Shown here one piece after another: positions 1 to 8,371 of a stretch of DNA of 44,023 nt. The notes beneath the pieces were generated by a model that was not told where the DNA came from, did no database searches, and saw only the letters and a program-made list of their open reading frames with translations. Position 1 is the stretch's first letter; each line of letters starts with the position of its first letter. The stretch spans positions 1-44,023 of the forward strand of contig NZ_FRDM01000032.1 in the NCBI RefSeq assembly GCF_900143215.1, given 5' to 3'. This DNA is from Geodermatophilus obscurus (lineage in GTDB: Bacteria; Actinomycetota; Actinomycetes; Mycobacteriales; Geodermatophilaceae). The translations under genes were made by a program, and so were the position numbers.

Positions 1-30
1 CGTCGGGGAAGCGGGCGTCGGGGAAGCGGG
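1..30. repeat. Two tandem 15-base units at the left edge
   Basis: Two identical copies of CGTCGGGGAAGCGGG lie head to tail, followed by a degenerate third start (CGTCGCGG). The unit length is a multiple of three, so this could be the end of a coding repeat of a gene lying outside the window; nothing in the visible sequence decides this. Confidence 0.7.
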
Positions 31-45
31 CGTCGCGGTGCGATG

Positions 46-540
46 TCAGGGCACGCGACCGAGGGCGACGAGCAGCCGGCGCAGCAGCCCGGCGAGGGCG
101 TCCAGGTCGTCGTCGGAGAGCCCGGCCAGCAGCCGGCGCTCGGTCTCCAGGTGGTCGGGCAGCGCGGCGTCCAGGGCCGAGCGGCCGGCCTCGGTCAGCG
201 TGACGACGACGGCCCGGCCGTCGGCCTCGCTGCGCTCGCGGGTGATCAGCCCCTTCTCCTCCAGCCGGTCCAGCCGCTGGGTGATGGCACCGGAGGTGAC
301 CAGCGCGGTGCGCATCAGCGCGGTGGGCGTCAGCTGGTAGGGGGGACCGGCCCGGCGCAGCGCGGCCAGCACGTCGAAGGAGGGGACGTCGAGGCCGTGG
401 CGGGCGAAGGTGGCGCGCTGGGCGAGGAAGACCTCCCGCTGCAGCTGGGAGATGCGGCCGACGACGCCCATCGGGCTGCAGTCCAGGTCGGGCCGCTCGC
501 GGGCCCACTGAGCCAGGATCTGGTCGACGGCGTCCCCCAC
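46..540 (-). CDS. MarR-family transcriptional regulator
   Basis: A 164-residue winged-helix DNA-binding protein, the usual MarR length. The N-terminal helices (about residues 1-45) form the dimer interface. The recognition helix region is near residues 75-100 (LVTSGAITQRLDRLEEKGLI), followed by the wing with the hallmark DGRAVVVTLTEAGR. The C-terminal helices complete the dimer. Start is a GTG at 540, with only a weak GAGG upstream; an internal ATG at MGVVGRIS is possible. It lies 32 bases downstream of the MEDS/ATPase gene in the same direction, so it may be the last gene of that operon. MarR proteins usually respond to small phenolic or oxidative signals; the ligand here is unknown. Family call is secure, role is inference. 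Confidence 0.92.
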   Translation of the reverse strand: MGDAVDQILAQWARERPDLDCSPMGVVGRISQLQREVFLAQRATFARHGLDVPSFDVLAALRRAGPPYQLTPTALMRTALVTSGAITQRLDRLEEKGLITRERSEADGRAVVVTLTEAGRSALDAALPDHLETERRLLAGLSDDDLDALAGLLRRLLVALGRVP

Positions 541-572
541 GCCGGTACCTCAGCAGTGAGGGATCGACGGCG

Positions 573-1676
573 TCAAGCCGGGTTCAGGCGGGTGCTGAGC
601 CGGACGGTGAGCCCTTCGGGACCGGGGATCAGGTCGACGGAGTCCCACAGCTTGCGGGCCAGCCACAGGCCCATGCCGCCGCGGCCGAGGTCGGTGCCGT
701 GGGCGGGCCGGAAGCCGGCCAGCGGGTCGCCGAAGGAGTGCCCGGAGTCGGTGACCGCGCACACCAGCCGCACGCCGTCGGTCCACATCCGCGCCGACAC
801 CGGGCGGACGCCGTGCCGGAAGGCGTTCGCGGCGACCTCGGCAGCGGCCAGGTGCAGGTCCTCCCGCTGGTCGCGGTCGGGCACCCGGGCGGCGAGGGCC
901 GCCCCGATCTCGTGGCGCAGCACGACGAGGCTGGGGGCGTCGTCGAGGGCGAGCACCGGCGCGGTGTCCTCGAGCGGCTCCCGCCGCCAGGGCAGCTCGG
1001 GCAGGTAGTCGGCCGGGTCGCGGTAGCCCGGGCTGGGCGCCCAGGCGCCGCCGTGGACCAGGAACGGATGGGTGGCGGCAGCGGCCTCGACGACCGCCGC
1101 GGGCAGCCGTCGCCGGTCGTAGACGCAGAGGGCGTCGATCGGCACGTCCTGCACGACCCGGTTGGACGCCGACTCGAAGCGCAGCCCCTCCCGCCAGCCG
1201 GCGGGGAACGGCCCGAAGTCGATCAGCGAGAGCACGCGGAGCTGACCGCTGGGTGCCTGTTCGGCGGTCCGGCGGGCGCGCGCCAGGGCGTCGGGCGCCC
1301 GGGCTCCCAGCAGGCTCAGCCCGCGGTCGATGCGGACCTGCCCGGCGCGCTCACCGAGCTCGTCGCACAGCAGCGCGGCGACCTCCGGGGGGCAGGTCAG
1401 CGCGACGACGTCCCCGGCGCGCAGCCCGGCGTCGAGGAACGGCAGGGCCACGGCCAGCAGCTCGGCCTCCCCGCGCACCACCGCGGCGGCGTGCCTCGAC
1501 CCGACGGACGCTCCGGTGCCGTTGGACGGCTGCGCGAGGGGGGCCGCGTCCTCGCCCACCGCTCGGTCCACCTCGTCCGGTCCTCCCCCGACCGGGGACT
1601 CCGGCCGACTGCTGCGCCATCCTCGTACCCGTGCCCCCGGCCCCTCCTGCGGGGACCCGGGTGTGCGTGCCGTCAT
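573..1676 (-). CDS. MEDS sensor domain plus HATPase (anti-sigma-like) protein
   Basis: A 367-residue cytoplasmic protein. Residues 1-60 are a poorly conserved leader. Residues 62-208 match the MEDS (DcmR-like sensory) fold, with the opening HAAAVVRGEAELLAVALPFL and the marker SLIDFGPFP. Residues 248-365 are a GHKL ATPase of the RsbW/HATPase_c_2 kind, with an N box (EVAANAFRHG, N284), a G1 box (TDSG) and a GRGGMGLW G2 box. The combination is common in actinobacteria and is thought to couple a small-molecule or redox input to serine phosphorylation of an anti-sigma-antagonist (known for the family, not shown here). The ATG at 1674-1676 overlaps the stop of the giant kinase upstream (ATGA), which fixes the start and implies translational coupling. 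Confidence 0.88.
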   Translation of the reverse strand: MTARTPGSPQEGPGARVRGWRSSRPESPVGGGPDEVDRAVGEDAAPLAQPSNGTGASVGSRHAAAVVRGEAELLAVALPFLDAGLRAGDVVALTCPPEVAALLCDELGERAGQVRIDRGLSLLGARAPDALARARRTAEQAPSGQLRVLSLIDFGPFPAGWREGLRFESASNRVVQDVPIDALCVYDRRRLPAAVVEAAAATHPFLVHGGAWAPSPGYRDPADYLPELPWRREPLEDTAPVLALDDAPSLVVLRHEIGAALAARVPDRDQREDLHLAAAEVAANAFRHGVRPVSARMWTDGVRLVCAVTDSGHSFGDPLAGFRPAHGTDLGRGGMGLWLARKLWDSVDLIPGPEGLTVRLSTRLNPA

Positions 1677-4600
1677 GCGGGCGGCGCCATCGGTACCCCG
1701 GCCGCCGTCGGTACCTCGGCCGCCGGCTCGCCGACCCCGGCAACCGGCTCGCCGACCCCGGCCAGGGTGAGTATCCGCGCCGGCGGCGTCCCGGGCCGCG
1801 TCCGCAGCCGGAGGTGGACGCCGGCCCGCCGCGCCCGCGCGACGGCCTCCAGCACCAAGCCGACGCCGGCGCTGGCCAGGTAGCCGGTCGGCCCGAGGTC
1901 GAGCGTCGCGACCGACCCGGGAGCGAGCTGCTCGAGCCGGGTGAGCACCTGCCGCCGCACCCGACCGGCGGTGGCCAGGTCGACCTCGCCGTGCACCTCC
2001 AGGCGCGACCCGCCCGGCTCGTCGTGCACGGTCACCACCGCGCCCCCGTCGAGGGGGGGACCCGCCGTGCCGCGCTGCGGACCGACGTGGGGAGCGCCGG
2101 GGACGGCCGGGACGGCGGGGGCGATCCGGAAGCGGACGGTCGTGCCCGCGACCTCCGGGACGTGCACCACCTCGACGTCGGTGGCCAGCGCGCTGATCAG
2201 CTCCAGGCCGCGGCCGCGGTACCCGCGGTCGGCCGGCGGTGGCCGCCACAGGCCGGAGTCGCACACCTCGACGAGCACGCTGCCGTCGGCCCCACGGGCC
2301 ACCCGGTAGCTGCACTCGCCCTCGCCGGCGGCCGCCGCGTAGGCGTGCTCGACCGCGTTGGCCAGTGCCTCACCCAGCGCCAGCTGCAGGTCCTCGGCGG
2401 TGTCCTCGGGCAGTCCGGCCGCCGTCGTCCACGCGGTCACGGCCCGCCGGACCCCGGACAGCCGCCACGGGTCGGCCGGCAGCCGGGCGGCCAGGGGCGC
2501 GGGCAGCAGCCGGGCGGCGATCAGCGCGACGTCGTCGGGCTGGTCGGCGTCGGCGAGGACCTCGGCGAGCAGCCGTCCGGTCAGCCCGACCGGGTCGGCC
2601 GCGGCGTGCCGGGCAGCAGCGGCACGCACCCGCTCCAGCCCGTCGTCGAGCACCTCGCCGCGGCGCTCGACCAGCCCGTCGGTGTAGAGCAGCAACGTCG
2701 CACCCGGGGTGATCTCGACCGTGCCCTCGGTGTACGGGCGCCGGCCGGGTGCGCCGAGGACGGCGCCGGAGCCGGCACCGTCGAGCAGCTGCGCCCCGTC
2801 GGGGGTCACCAGCAGGGCGGGCGGGTGACCGGCGCGGGCCCACCGGACCGTACCGGCCGTGCCGTCGACGACCAGGCAGGCGGCGGTGGAGGCCAGCGCG
2901 CCGGGCAGCCGGGCGGCGAAGCGGTCCAGCAGCTCGAGCGCCTCCGCGGGGCCGCAGCCCTGCAGGACGGCCGCCGAGAGTGCGCTGCGCAGCTGACCCA
3001 TGACCGCGGCAGCGGCCGGGCCCTGCCCGACGACGTCGCCCACGGCGATCGCCACCCGGTTGTCGGCCAGCTCGACGACGTCGTACCAGTCCCCGCCGGC
3101 CTGGGTGCCCTCGGCGCCGGGCAGGTAGTGCGCCGCCAGCGCCAGCCGCTCCAGTGCGGGCAGCTGCGCCGGCAGCAGGCTCAGCTGCAGCGTCTCGGCG
3201 ATACCCCGCTCGGCCCGGTACAGCCGGGCGCGGTCGAGGGCCTGTGCGCACTGCTCGGCGACGGCGAGCAGCATGGCCCGATCGGTCGCCGGGAAGCGCT
3301 GCACCTCGGGCCAGGCGATCGCCAGGACGCCGACCACCCGCCCGGCCGCGGACAGCGGCAGGGCCGCGACCGCGGCGAGCCCGAACTCCGCCGCGGACTC
3401 GGCCAGCTCCGGCGCCCACTCGCGGTCGGCCGGCGGCTGCGCGGCGATGTCCTCCACCCACACCGGACGGCGCTCGGCGACGGCGGTGGGAGCCGCCAGC
3501 GGGGCCGACATCGGCAGCGTCCGCCACAACTCCAGGCCGGCCGGGCTCCCGCCGTCGAGGGCCAGCGCGCACAGCGCCCGGTGGGAGGGGTCGACCTCGT
3601 AGACCGCGACGCGGCTGTCGGGGCCGGTGAGCGCGCGGACGTGGCCGCTGGCGACCTGGGCGACCTCCATCGGGGTGGTCGCCGCGGACAGCTCGGCGGT
3701 CGCCCGCTGCAGCAGTGCCAGCCGTCGCGCGGCCGCCCGCTCGTCGGCGAGCAGCACCGCGTTGTCCACCGCCAGGGCGGCGCGGCCGGCGACCTCCTCG
3801 ACGAGCACCCGGTCGTCGTCGTCGTACGGCGGCGCGTCCGGACGTCGCGCGAGCCCGAGGACGGCGAGGACCCGGCCGCGGACGGACAGCGGCACCGCCA
3901 TCCCCGAGCCGACGGCCAGCACCTCCGCGAACTCCGGACGGTCGGGAGCCACCTGGGGCAGCTGCGCCCGCAGCACGGTCCGGCCGGTCGCCACCACCTC
4001 GGGCCCGAGCCCCGAGTCGGGGTCGAGGGCGGCCACGGCGGCCTCGGCGGCGCCGTGGAGTCCGGCGATCCCGGCGAAGCGCAGCCCTCCGTCGTCCTCG
4101 AGCACGCGGACCGTGCAGAGGTCCGCGAGCCGCCGGTCGACGAGCAGCCGGGCCAGCGCACCGAGCTGCCCGTCGACGGTGGTCTCCCGGTCCAGCGCGG
4201 TGCCGACCTCGGCCAGCAGCGTCTGCCGCGCCGTCTCGCGGGTCCGGGCGTTGATGTCGGTGCAGCTGCCCACGTAGCCGGCGGAGGTCTCGCCCGCCCC
4301 GATCGGCTGCCCCCCGATCGGCACTGCCCGCTCCAGCAGCCAGTGGTAGGTCCCGTCGGCGCGGCGCAGCCGGACGTCGACCTCCCAGCCCTCCCGGCGC
4401 GCGGTCGCCGCGGCGACGACCTGGGCGTAGCGGTCCCGGTCCTCCGGGTGCAGGCCCTGCTCCCAGCCGTCGCCGACCTCCTCGCGGGCCGGGCGGCCGG
4501 TGAACTCGGTCCAGCCGCGGTTGACGAACACCCGTCGTCCGTCGGGGTCGGTGACCCAGATGAGGGCCGGCGCCAGGTCGGCCATCGCGGTGAACTGCTC

Positions 4601-6850
4601 CTCCGCGGCCCGCCGGGCCCGGCCGAGCTCCAGGTGCGCGCGGACCCGGGCGAGCAGCTCCTGCGCGGAGAACGGCTTGACCAGGTAGTCGTCGGCCCCG
4701 GCCGCCAGGCCCTCGACGGCGGCCTCCTCGCCGGCCCGCGCCGACAGCAGCAGCACCGGGACCCGGGCGGTGCGCGGCTCCGCGCGCAAGGCGGCCAGCA
4801 GCCCCATGCCGTCCAGCTCGGGCATCATCACGTCGCTGACGACGAGGTCCGGCGGGTCGGCCAGCGCCGCGTCGAGGGCCTCCCGGCCGTCGGCGGCCGC
4901 CCGGACGTCGTAGCGCGGGCCCAGCAGCCGCAGCAGGTACCCCCGCATGTCGGCGTTGTCGTCGGCGACCAGCACCCGGCCGGAGACCACCGCCGGGTCC
5001 GGGCCCGCTGTCGTGGGCTCGGCGGCGTGGCCGTCCGGCACCCAGCGCAGCGCCTCGGTGACGAAGGGGACGGCGGCCGGGGACACGGCGGGCGCGTCGG
5101 GAACGGGCTCGGCCAGCCGGTCGGCGGGCAGGTGCGCGGTGCCCATCGGCAGGGTGATGGTGAACGTCGTCCCGGCGCCGGGGGTGCTGTCGACGTCGAT
5201 CGTGCCGCCGTGCAGGCCGACCAGTTCGCGCACCATGGCCAGGCCGATCCCGCTGCCCTCGCCGGAGCGCCCGCGGGCGTCGGCCACCCGGTGGAAACGC
5301 TCGAAGAGCCGGGGCAGCTCGTCGGCGGGGATGCCGGTGCCGGTGTCGGTGACGGTCAGCCGCGCGCTGCCGTCGTCCTGCCGCAGCCGCACCGCGATGC
5401 CGCCGCTGAAGGTGAACTTCAGCGCGTTGGAGAGCAGGTTGAGGACGACCTTCTCCCACATGTCCCGGTCGATGTGCACCGGCTCGTCCAGCGGCGCGCA
5501 GTCGACGGTGAACTGCAGCCCCGCCCGGGCGACGGCCGAGCGGAAGACGCTGGCCAGCTCGGCGGTGGTGGCGGCGAGGTCGACGGGCTCGAAGCGGGCG
5601 TCGATGCGGCCGGCCTGGATGCGCGAGAAGTCCAGCAGCGTCTTGACCAGCCTGCCCAGCCGCTGCGCGTTGCGCTCGATGACCTCCAGCTCCTCCCGCA
5701 CCCGCGGGTCCGACGCGGCCACCGGCGAGGCGCGCAGCTCGGCGACCGGGCCGGCGATGAGCGTCAGCGGGGTGCGGAACTCGTGGCTGACGTTGCTGAA
5801 GAAGTCGGTCTTCGCCCGGTCCAGCTCCGCCAGCGCCTCGGCGCGCCGCCGCTCGGCCTCGTAGCTGCCGGCGTTGGTGAGGGCGGCGGAGACCTGGTTG
5901 GCCACCAGGCCGAGGAAGCCGCGATAGGCGTCGTCCCAGCGCCGGTGCGGGTTGAGGCCGACCACGAGGAAGCCGGCGACCGGGCCGCGGTCCTGCGACG
6001 ACGAGGCGATCGGCAGCGCGACCGCCTGCACGGGGGGCTCCTGCCAGGCGCCGGTCGGCAGGCCCGGGCACCGGTCGGCGGAGTCCTCCACCAGCACGTC
6101 CTCGCCGGCCAGCAACCGGGCCAGCGGCCACGTCCCGTGGTCGTCGGTCAGGACCCGGGGGACGGCGGGCGACCCGGGCTCGATGCCGGCCGTGCTGCCC
6201 AGCCGGGCGGTCCCGTCGTCGTCGAGCAGGTAGACGGCGCTGAAGGGCAGGTCGGCGTCGTTGCGGGCGAGCTGCTCGCCGGCGACGGCGAGCACGGTCT
6301 CCTCGGACCGGGCGGCCCCAAGCGCCGCGGCGAGGTCGCGCAGCGTGGCCATCCGCCGCTCGCCCACGACCTGCTGGGTGGTCTCGGTGACCACGCAGAG
6401 CAGGCCGCCGGTGCCGCCGTCGTCGCCGGGCAGGGGGCTGTAGGAGAAGGTGTGGTATGTCTCCTCCCGGTAGCCGCTGCGCTCCAGGAAGAGCAGCAGG
6501 TCCTCGTCCCAGGTGGCGGCGCCGTCGTCGAGCACCGCCGAGGTGCGCGGCGCGATGTCCGGCCAGATCTCGGCCCACACCTCGGAGGCCGGCCGGCCCA
6601 GCGCCCAGGGGTGCTTGGTCTGCAGCGTGTCGTGCCGGTAGGCGTCGTTGTAGAAGAAGAAGAGCTCCGGGCCCCAGCCGGCCCACATCGCGAAGCGCGA
6701 CGTGAGCAGGATCCGGACGGTGTGCCGCAGCCCGGAGGGCCACCGCTCCGGCGGGCCGAGCGGGGTCTGCGACCAGTCGATCTCGGCCATCGCGCGGCCG
6801 ACCTCGCCGCCGCCGGCGAACAGCGACGTGCCGGGGTCCTGGTCAGTCAC
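1673..6850 (-). CDS. Giant hybrid sensor kinase / PP2C phosphatase / anti-sigma kinase / STAS fusion
   Basis: A 1725-residue soluble protein with a complete signalling chain in one polypeptide. Order, approximate residues: PAS-like 20-150; GAF 165-325; HisKA with SHEFRTPL (H356); HATPase_c 400-530 (NLLSNALKF, GSGIGLAMV); receiver 595-720 with phospho-acceptor D673 (VVSDVMMPELDG) and K in LVKPF; PAS 745-870; two GAF domains 875-1045 and 1048-1215; SpoIIE-type PP2C 1216-1450 (GGDWYDVV, GDVVGQGP, LLLYTDGLVE, QPDDVAL); RsbW-like HATPase 1455-1580 (GEALANAVEHAY); STAS 1605-1700. In the STAS domain the target serine S1660 is kept but the usual preceding Asp is Ala (YLASAGVG). No membrane segment is seen. 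Start GTG 6850 is chosen because homology begins soon after (IDWSQTPLG) and it overlaps the upstream relic's stop; an ATG at 6790 is possible and no good ribosome site is visible. It is coupled to the MEDS/ATPase gene. Confidence 0.9.
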   Translation of the reverse strand: MTDQDPGTSLFAGGGEVGRAMAEIDWSQTPLGPPERWPSGLRHTVRILLTSRFAMWAGWGPELFFFYNDAYRHDTLQTKHPWALGRPASEVWAEIWPDIAPRTSAVLDDGAATWDEDLLLFLERSGYREETYHTFSYSPLPGDDGGTGGLLCVVTETTQQVVGERRMATLRDLAAALGAARSEETVLAVAGEQLARNDADLPFSAVYLLDDDGTARLGSTAGIEPGSPAVPRVLTDDHGTWPLARLLAGEDVLVEDSADRCPGLPTGAWQEPPVQAVALPIASSSQDRGPVAGFLVVGLNPHRRWDDAYRGFLGLVANQVSAALTNAGSYEAERRRAEALAELDRAKTDFFSNVSHEFRTPLTLIAGPVAELRASPVAASDPRVREELEVIERNAQRLGRLVKTLLDFSRIQAGRIDARFEPVDLAATTAELASVFRSAVARAGLQFTVDCAPLDEPVHIDRDMWEKVVLNLLSNALKFTFSGGIAVRLRQDDGSARLTVTDTGTGIPADELPRLFERFHRVADARGRSGEGSGIGLAMVRELVGLHGGTIDVDSTPGAGTTFTITLPMGTAHLPADRLAEPVPDAPAVSPAAVPFVTEALRWVPDGHAAEPTTAGPDPAVVSGRVLVADDNADMRGYLLRLLGPRYDVRAAADGREALDAALADPPDLVVSDVMMPELDGMGLLAALRAEPRTARVPVLLLSARAGEEAAVEGLAAGADDYLVKPFSAQELLARVRAHLELGRARRAAEEQFTAMADLAPALIWVTDPDGRRVFVNRGWTEFTGRPAREEVGDGWEQGLHPEDRDRYAQVVAAATARREGWEVDVRLRRADGTYHWLLERAVPIGGQPIGAGETSAGYVGSCTDINARTRETARQTLLAEVGTALDRETTVDGQLGALARLLVDRRLADLCTVRVLEDDGGLRFAGIAGLHGAAEAAVAALDPDSGLGPEVVATGRTVLRAQLPQVAPDRPEFAEVLAVGSGMAVPLSVRGRVLAVLGLARRPDAPPYDDDDRVLVEEVAGRAALAVDNAVLLADERAAARRLALLQRATAELSAATTPMEVAQVASGHVRALTGPDSRVAVYEVDPSHRALCALALDGGSPAGLELWRTLPMSAPLAAPTAVAERRPVWVEDIAAQPPADREWAPELAESAAEFGLAAVAALPLSAAGRVVGVLAIAWPEVQRFPATDRAMLLAVAEQCAQALDRARLYRAERGIAETLQLSLLPAQLPALERLALAAHYLPGAEGTQAGGDWYDVVELADNRVAIAVGDVVGQGPAAAAVMGQLRSALSAAVLQGCGPAEALELLDRFAARLPGALASTAACLVVDGTAGTVRWARAGHPPALLVTPDGAQLLDGAGSGAVLGAPGRRPYTEGTVEITPGATLLLYTDGLVERRGEVLDDGLERVRAAAARHAAADPVGLTGRLLAEVLADADQPDDVALIAARLLPAPLAARLPADPWRLSGVRRAVTAWTTAAGLPEDTAEDLQLALGEALANAVEHAYAAAAGEGECSYRVARGADGSVLVEVCDSGLWRPPPADRGYRGRGLELISALATDVEVVHVPEVAGTTVRFRIAPAVPAVPGAPHVGPQRGTAGPPLDGGAVVTVHDEPGGSRLEVHGEVDLATAGRVRRQVLTRLEQLAPGSVATLDLGPTGYLASAGVGLVLEAVARARRAGVHLRLRTRPGTPPARILTLAGVGEPVAGVGEPAAEVPTAAGVPMAPPA

Positions 6851-7361
6851 GAGGGGATGGTAGGTCGCGGGCCGCCACGGCCGGTTGCGGGCGTGTCGAT
6901 CCGGGCGTTGCGCCCGGCCGGTCGCGTCGGCCCGGCGCGCTCGACACCGGTGGCCGTCCGCACCTCGCCGTCGTCCGGGGCGCCGCAGTCCAGGCCCCGC
7001 AGCACGACGGTGGCCAGCGCCTTCGCGGTGGCCGGCTCGTCGAGGACGCCGCCGTCGACCCGGTCCTGCTCGACGTCGGTCACCTCGGGCAGCGTCACGG
7101 CCGCGCGGGCGCGCCGGCAAGGCCGCCGAGGAAGAGGTCCAGGGATCGGACGCCGCGCCGGCGGGTGGGGCCCGCCAGCGACTTGGCCCGGATGCCGACC
7201 GACGGTGGAGCGGCGCCCGCGGCGAGGTCCCCGGCCACGGTCGCGGCGGCCCGGCGGACGTCGTCGTCCTCCCGCGCGGGCGGGCCGCGGTGACCGTCCT
7301 CGGCCTCGACCGGTGCCAGCCGCCGGTCGAGCTCGGCACAGACGTCCTCCGGCAGCGGCAT
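6847..7361 (-). pseudogene. Decayed DUF6986 (aldolase/PEP-binding-like) gene
   Basis: Fragments of one family remain in order but in two frames. From ATG 7361 the first frame reads PEDVCAELDRRLAPV, then EDGHRGPPAREDDDVR, then VGIRAKSLAGPTRRRGVRSL and DLFLGGLAG, and stops at 7095. A second frame, beginning at GTG 7098, continues with VTLPEVTDVEQ and ends with VLDEPATAKALATVVLRGLD. As I recall the DUF6986 family (about 400 residues, often beside uraD/uraH/uricase in actinobacteria), these are its N-terminal, central and C-terminal signatures, with about 30-50 residues missing near the start, a frameshift after the LFLGGL motif, and some 200 residues missing before the tail. The remaining length is about 170 residues. 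It is divergent from uraD. The family match is from memory; the broken structure is read directly. Confidence 0.62.
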
Positions 7362-7425
7362 CCCCGACCCTGCCACGCCGGCCATCCCCGCGCCGATCGC
7401 CGGGACGGGCTGCCATCCTCGGCGC

Positions 7426-8007
7426 ATGGCCGCCCTCGACGACTTCAACGCCGAGCCCGCCGACCGCGCCGTCCAGGCCCTGCGGGCGTGCAACGCCGCG
7501 CCCCGGTTCGCCGCGGAGGTGGTGGCCGGCCGGCCCTATCCCGATGTCGACGCGCTCGTCGCCCGCGCCGAGGACGTCGTCCGCGGCCTGCCGTGGGAGG
7601 AGGTCGAGCTGGCGATCGCCGTGCACCCGCGGATCGGCGACCGGCCCGAGGGCTCCTCGCCCGAGGCGGAGGCGTCCCGCCGGGAGCAGAGCGCGGTGGG
7701 CTCGGCGGACGACGCGGTGCGGACCGCGCTGGCCGAGGGCAACCGGGAGTACGAAGAGCGCTTCGACCGGGTGTTCCTCGTCCGCGCGGCGGGCCGCTCA
7801 CCGGAGGAGCTGCTGGCCGAGCTGCGCCGGAGGCTGGCCAACGACGAGGAGACCGAGCGGACCGAGGTGACCGGTCAGCTGGCCGAGATCACCGCGCTGC
7901 GGGTGCGGGAGCTCGTGTCCGCGAACGTGACGGACGAGCGAGCATCGCAGCGAGGGCCAGCGAGCGAGGAGCGGAACGAGTCCGGAACGGAGCCGGAGCA
8001 GTCGTGA
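7426..8007 (+). CDS. uraD: 2-oxo-4-hydroxy-4-carboxy-5-ureidoimidazoline (OHCU) decarboxylase
   Basis: A 193-residue protein that converts OHCU to S-allantoin, the last step of urate oxidation. The family's catalytic His67 (AVHPRIGDR) and Glu87 (SRREQ) fall at exactly those positions, and the helical core through residue 165 (RVRELVS) looks complete. The last 28 residues (from about 166) are not family sequence: they are read through a dispersed repeat rich in GAGCGAG, so the natural C-terminus was probably replaced or extended by it. Start ATG 7426. The stop overlaps the GTG of uraH (GTGA at 8004-8007), the normal operon arrangement. Its partner enzymes on both sides are relics, so even if the protein still folds it has no local pathway. 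Confidence 0.9.
   Translation: MAALDDFNAEPADRAVQALRACNAAPRFAAEVVAGRPYPDVDALVARAEDVVRGLPWEEVELAIAVHPRIGDRPEGSSPEAEASRREQSAVGSADDAVRTALAEGNREYEERFDRVFLVRAAGRSPEELLAELRRRLANDEETERTEVTGQLAEITALRVRELVSANVTDERASQRGPASEERNESGTEPEQS
7936..7974. repeat. GAGCGAG-type dispersed repeat, copy 1
   Basis: A purine-rich stretch with GCATCGCAGCGAG followed by GCGAGCGAGGAGCGG, translated as the unnatural tail of UraD. A related copy lies in the opposite orientation at the right end of the window (43970-44009). Its function is unknown; it looks like a mobile or repeatedly copied intergenic sequence. Confidence 0.6.
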
Positions 8008-8363
8008 GCGTCTCCACGCACGTGCTGGACTCCGTGCTGGGGCGGCCGGCGGCGGGGATGACCGTCCGGCTGTTCGCCGGTGAGGAGCTGGTGGCCGAGG
8101 GGGTCACCGATGCCGACGGCCGGTGCCGGCTGGCCGAGGGGGCGACCGCGCCGGGCGCCCACCGGCTGGTCTTCGCCGCCGGTCCGTGGTTCGCCGGGCA
8201 GGGGCGGGACACCTTCTACCCCGAGGTGGTGCTCTCCTTCGACGTCCGCGAGGCCGCCGAGCGCCACCACGGCAAGGCGGAGGTCCGCGTGGTCTCGGTG
8301 GACCGCAGCAGCCCGCGGCACACCCTGGTGGACCTGAACGTCAGCAGCAGCCTGTCTGCTGAC
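8004..8363 (+). pseudogene. Truncated uraH fused to a uricase N-terminal fragment
   Basis: Begins as a normal 5-hydroxyisourate hydrolase: STHVLDSVLGRPAAGM, TDADGRC, then GRDTFYPEVVLSFDV. The family's essential C-terminus (the YHVPLLLSP strand and the terminal YRGS) is absent. At about 8271 the frame passes directly into GKAEVRVVSVDRSSPRHTLV and DLNVSSSLS, which matches the first 30 residues of factor-independent urate oxidase (family pattern RYGKAEVRV...RH.L.DLNVS). Uricase then stops being recognisable at about 8357, and the frame stays open without meaning to 8975, antisense to the next gene. The simplest reading is a deletion joining uraH to the neighbouring uox gene, plus loss of the rest of uox. 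Neither enzyme can be active as written. Confidence 0.82.
8340..8363. terminator. Hairpin between the uraH relic and the LiaF-like gene
   Basis: Perfect 8-base inverted repeat GTCAGCAG / CTGCTGAC with an 8-base loop, placed just beyond the stop of the convergent LiaF-like gene (8372). It could end transcription from that side. There is no T tract, as is common in high-GC actinobacteria. Confidence 0.45.
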
Positions 8364-8371
8364 CGGCGGCG

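Noticed and set aside
1253..7870. Very long plus-strand open frame antisense to the giant kinase
   Set aside because: It has no ribosome site or recognisable domain and its residues mirror the codon structure of the kinase on the other strand; a GC-content shadow.
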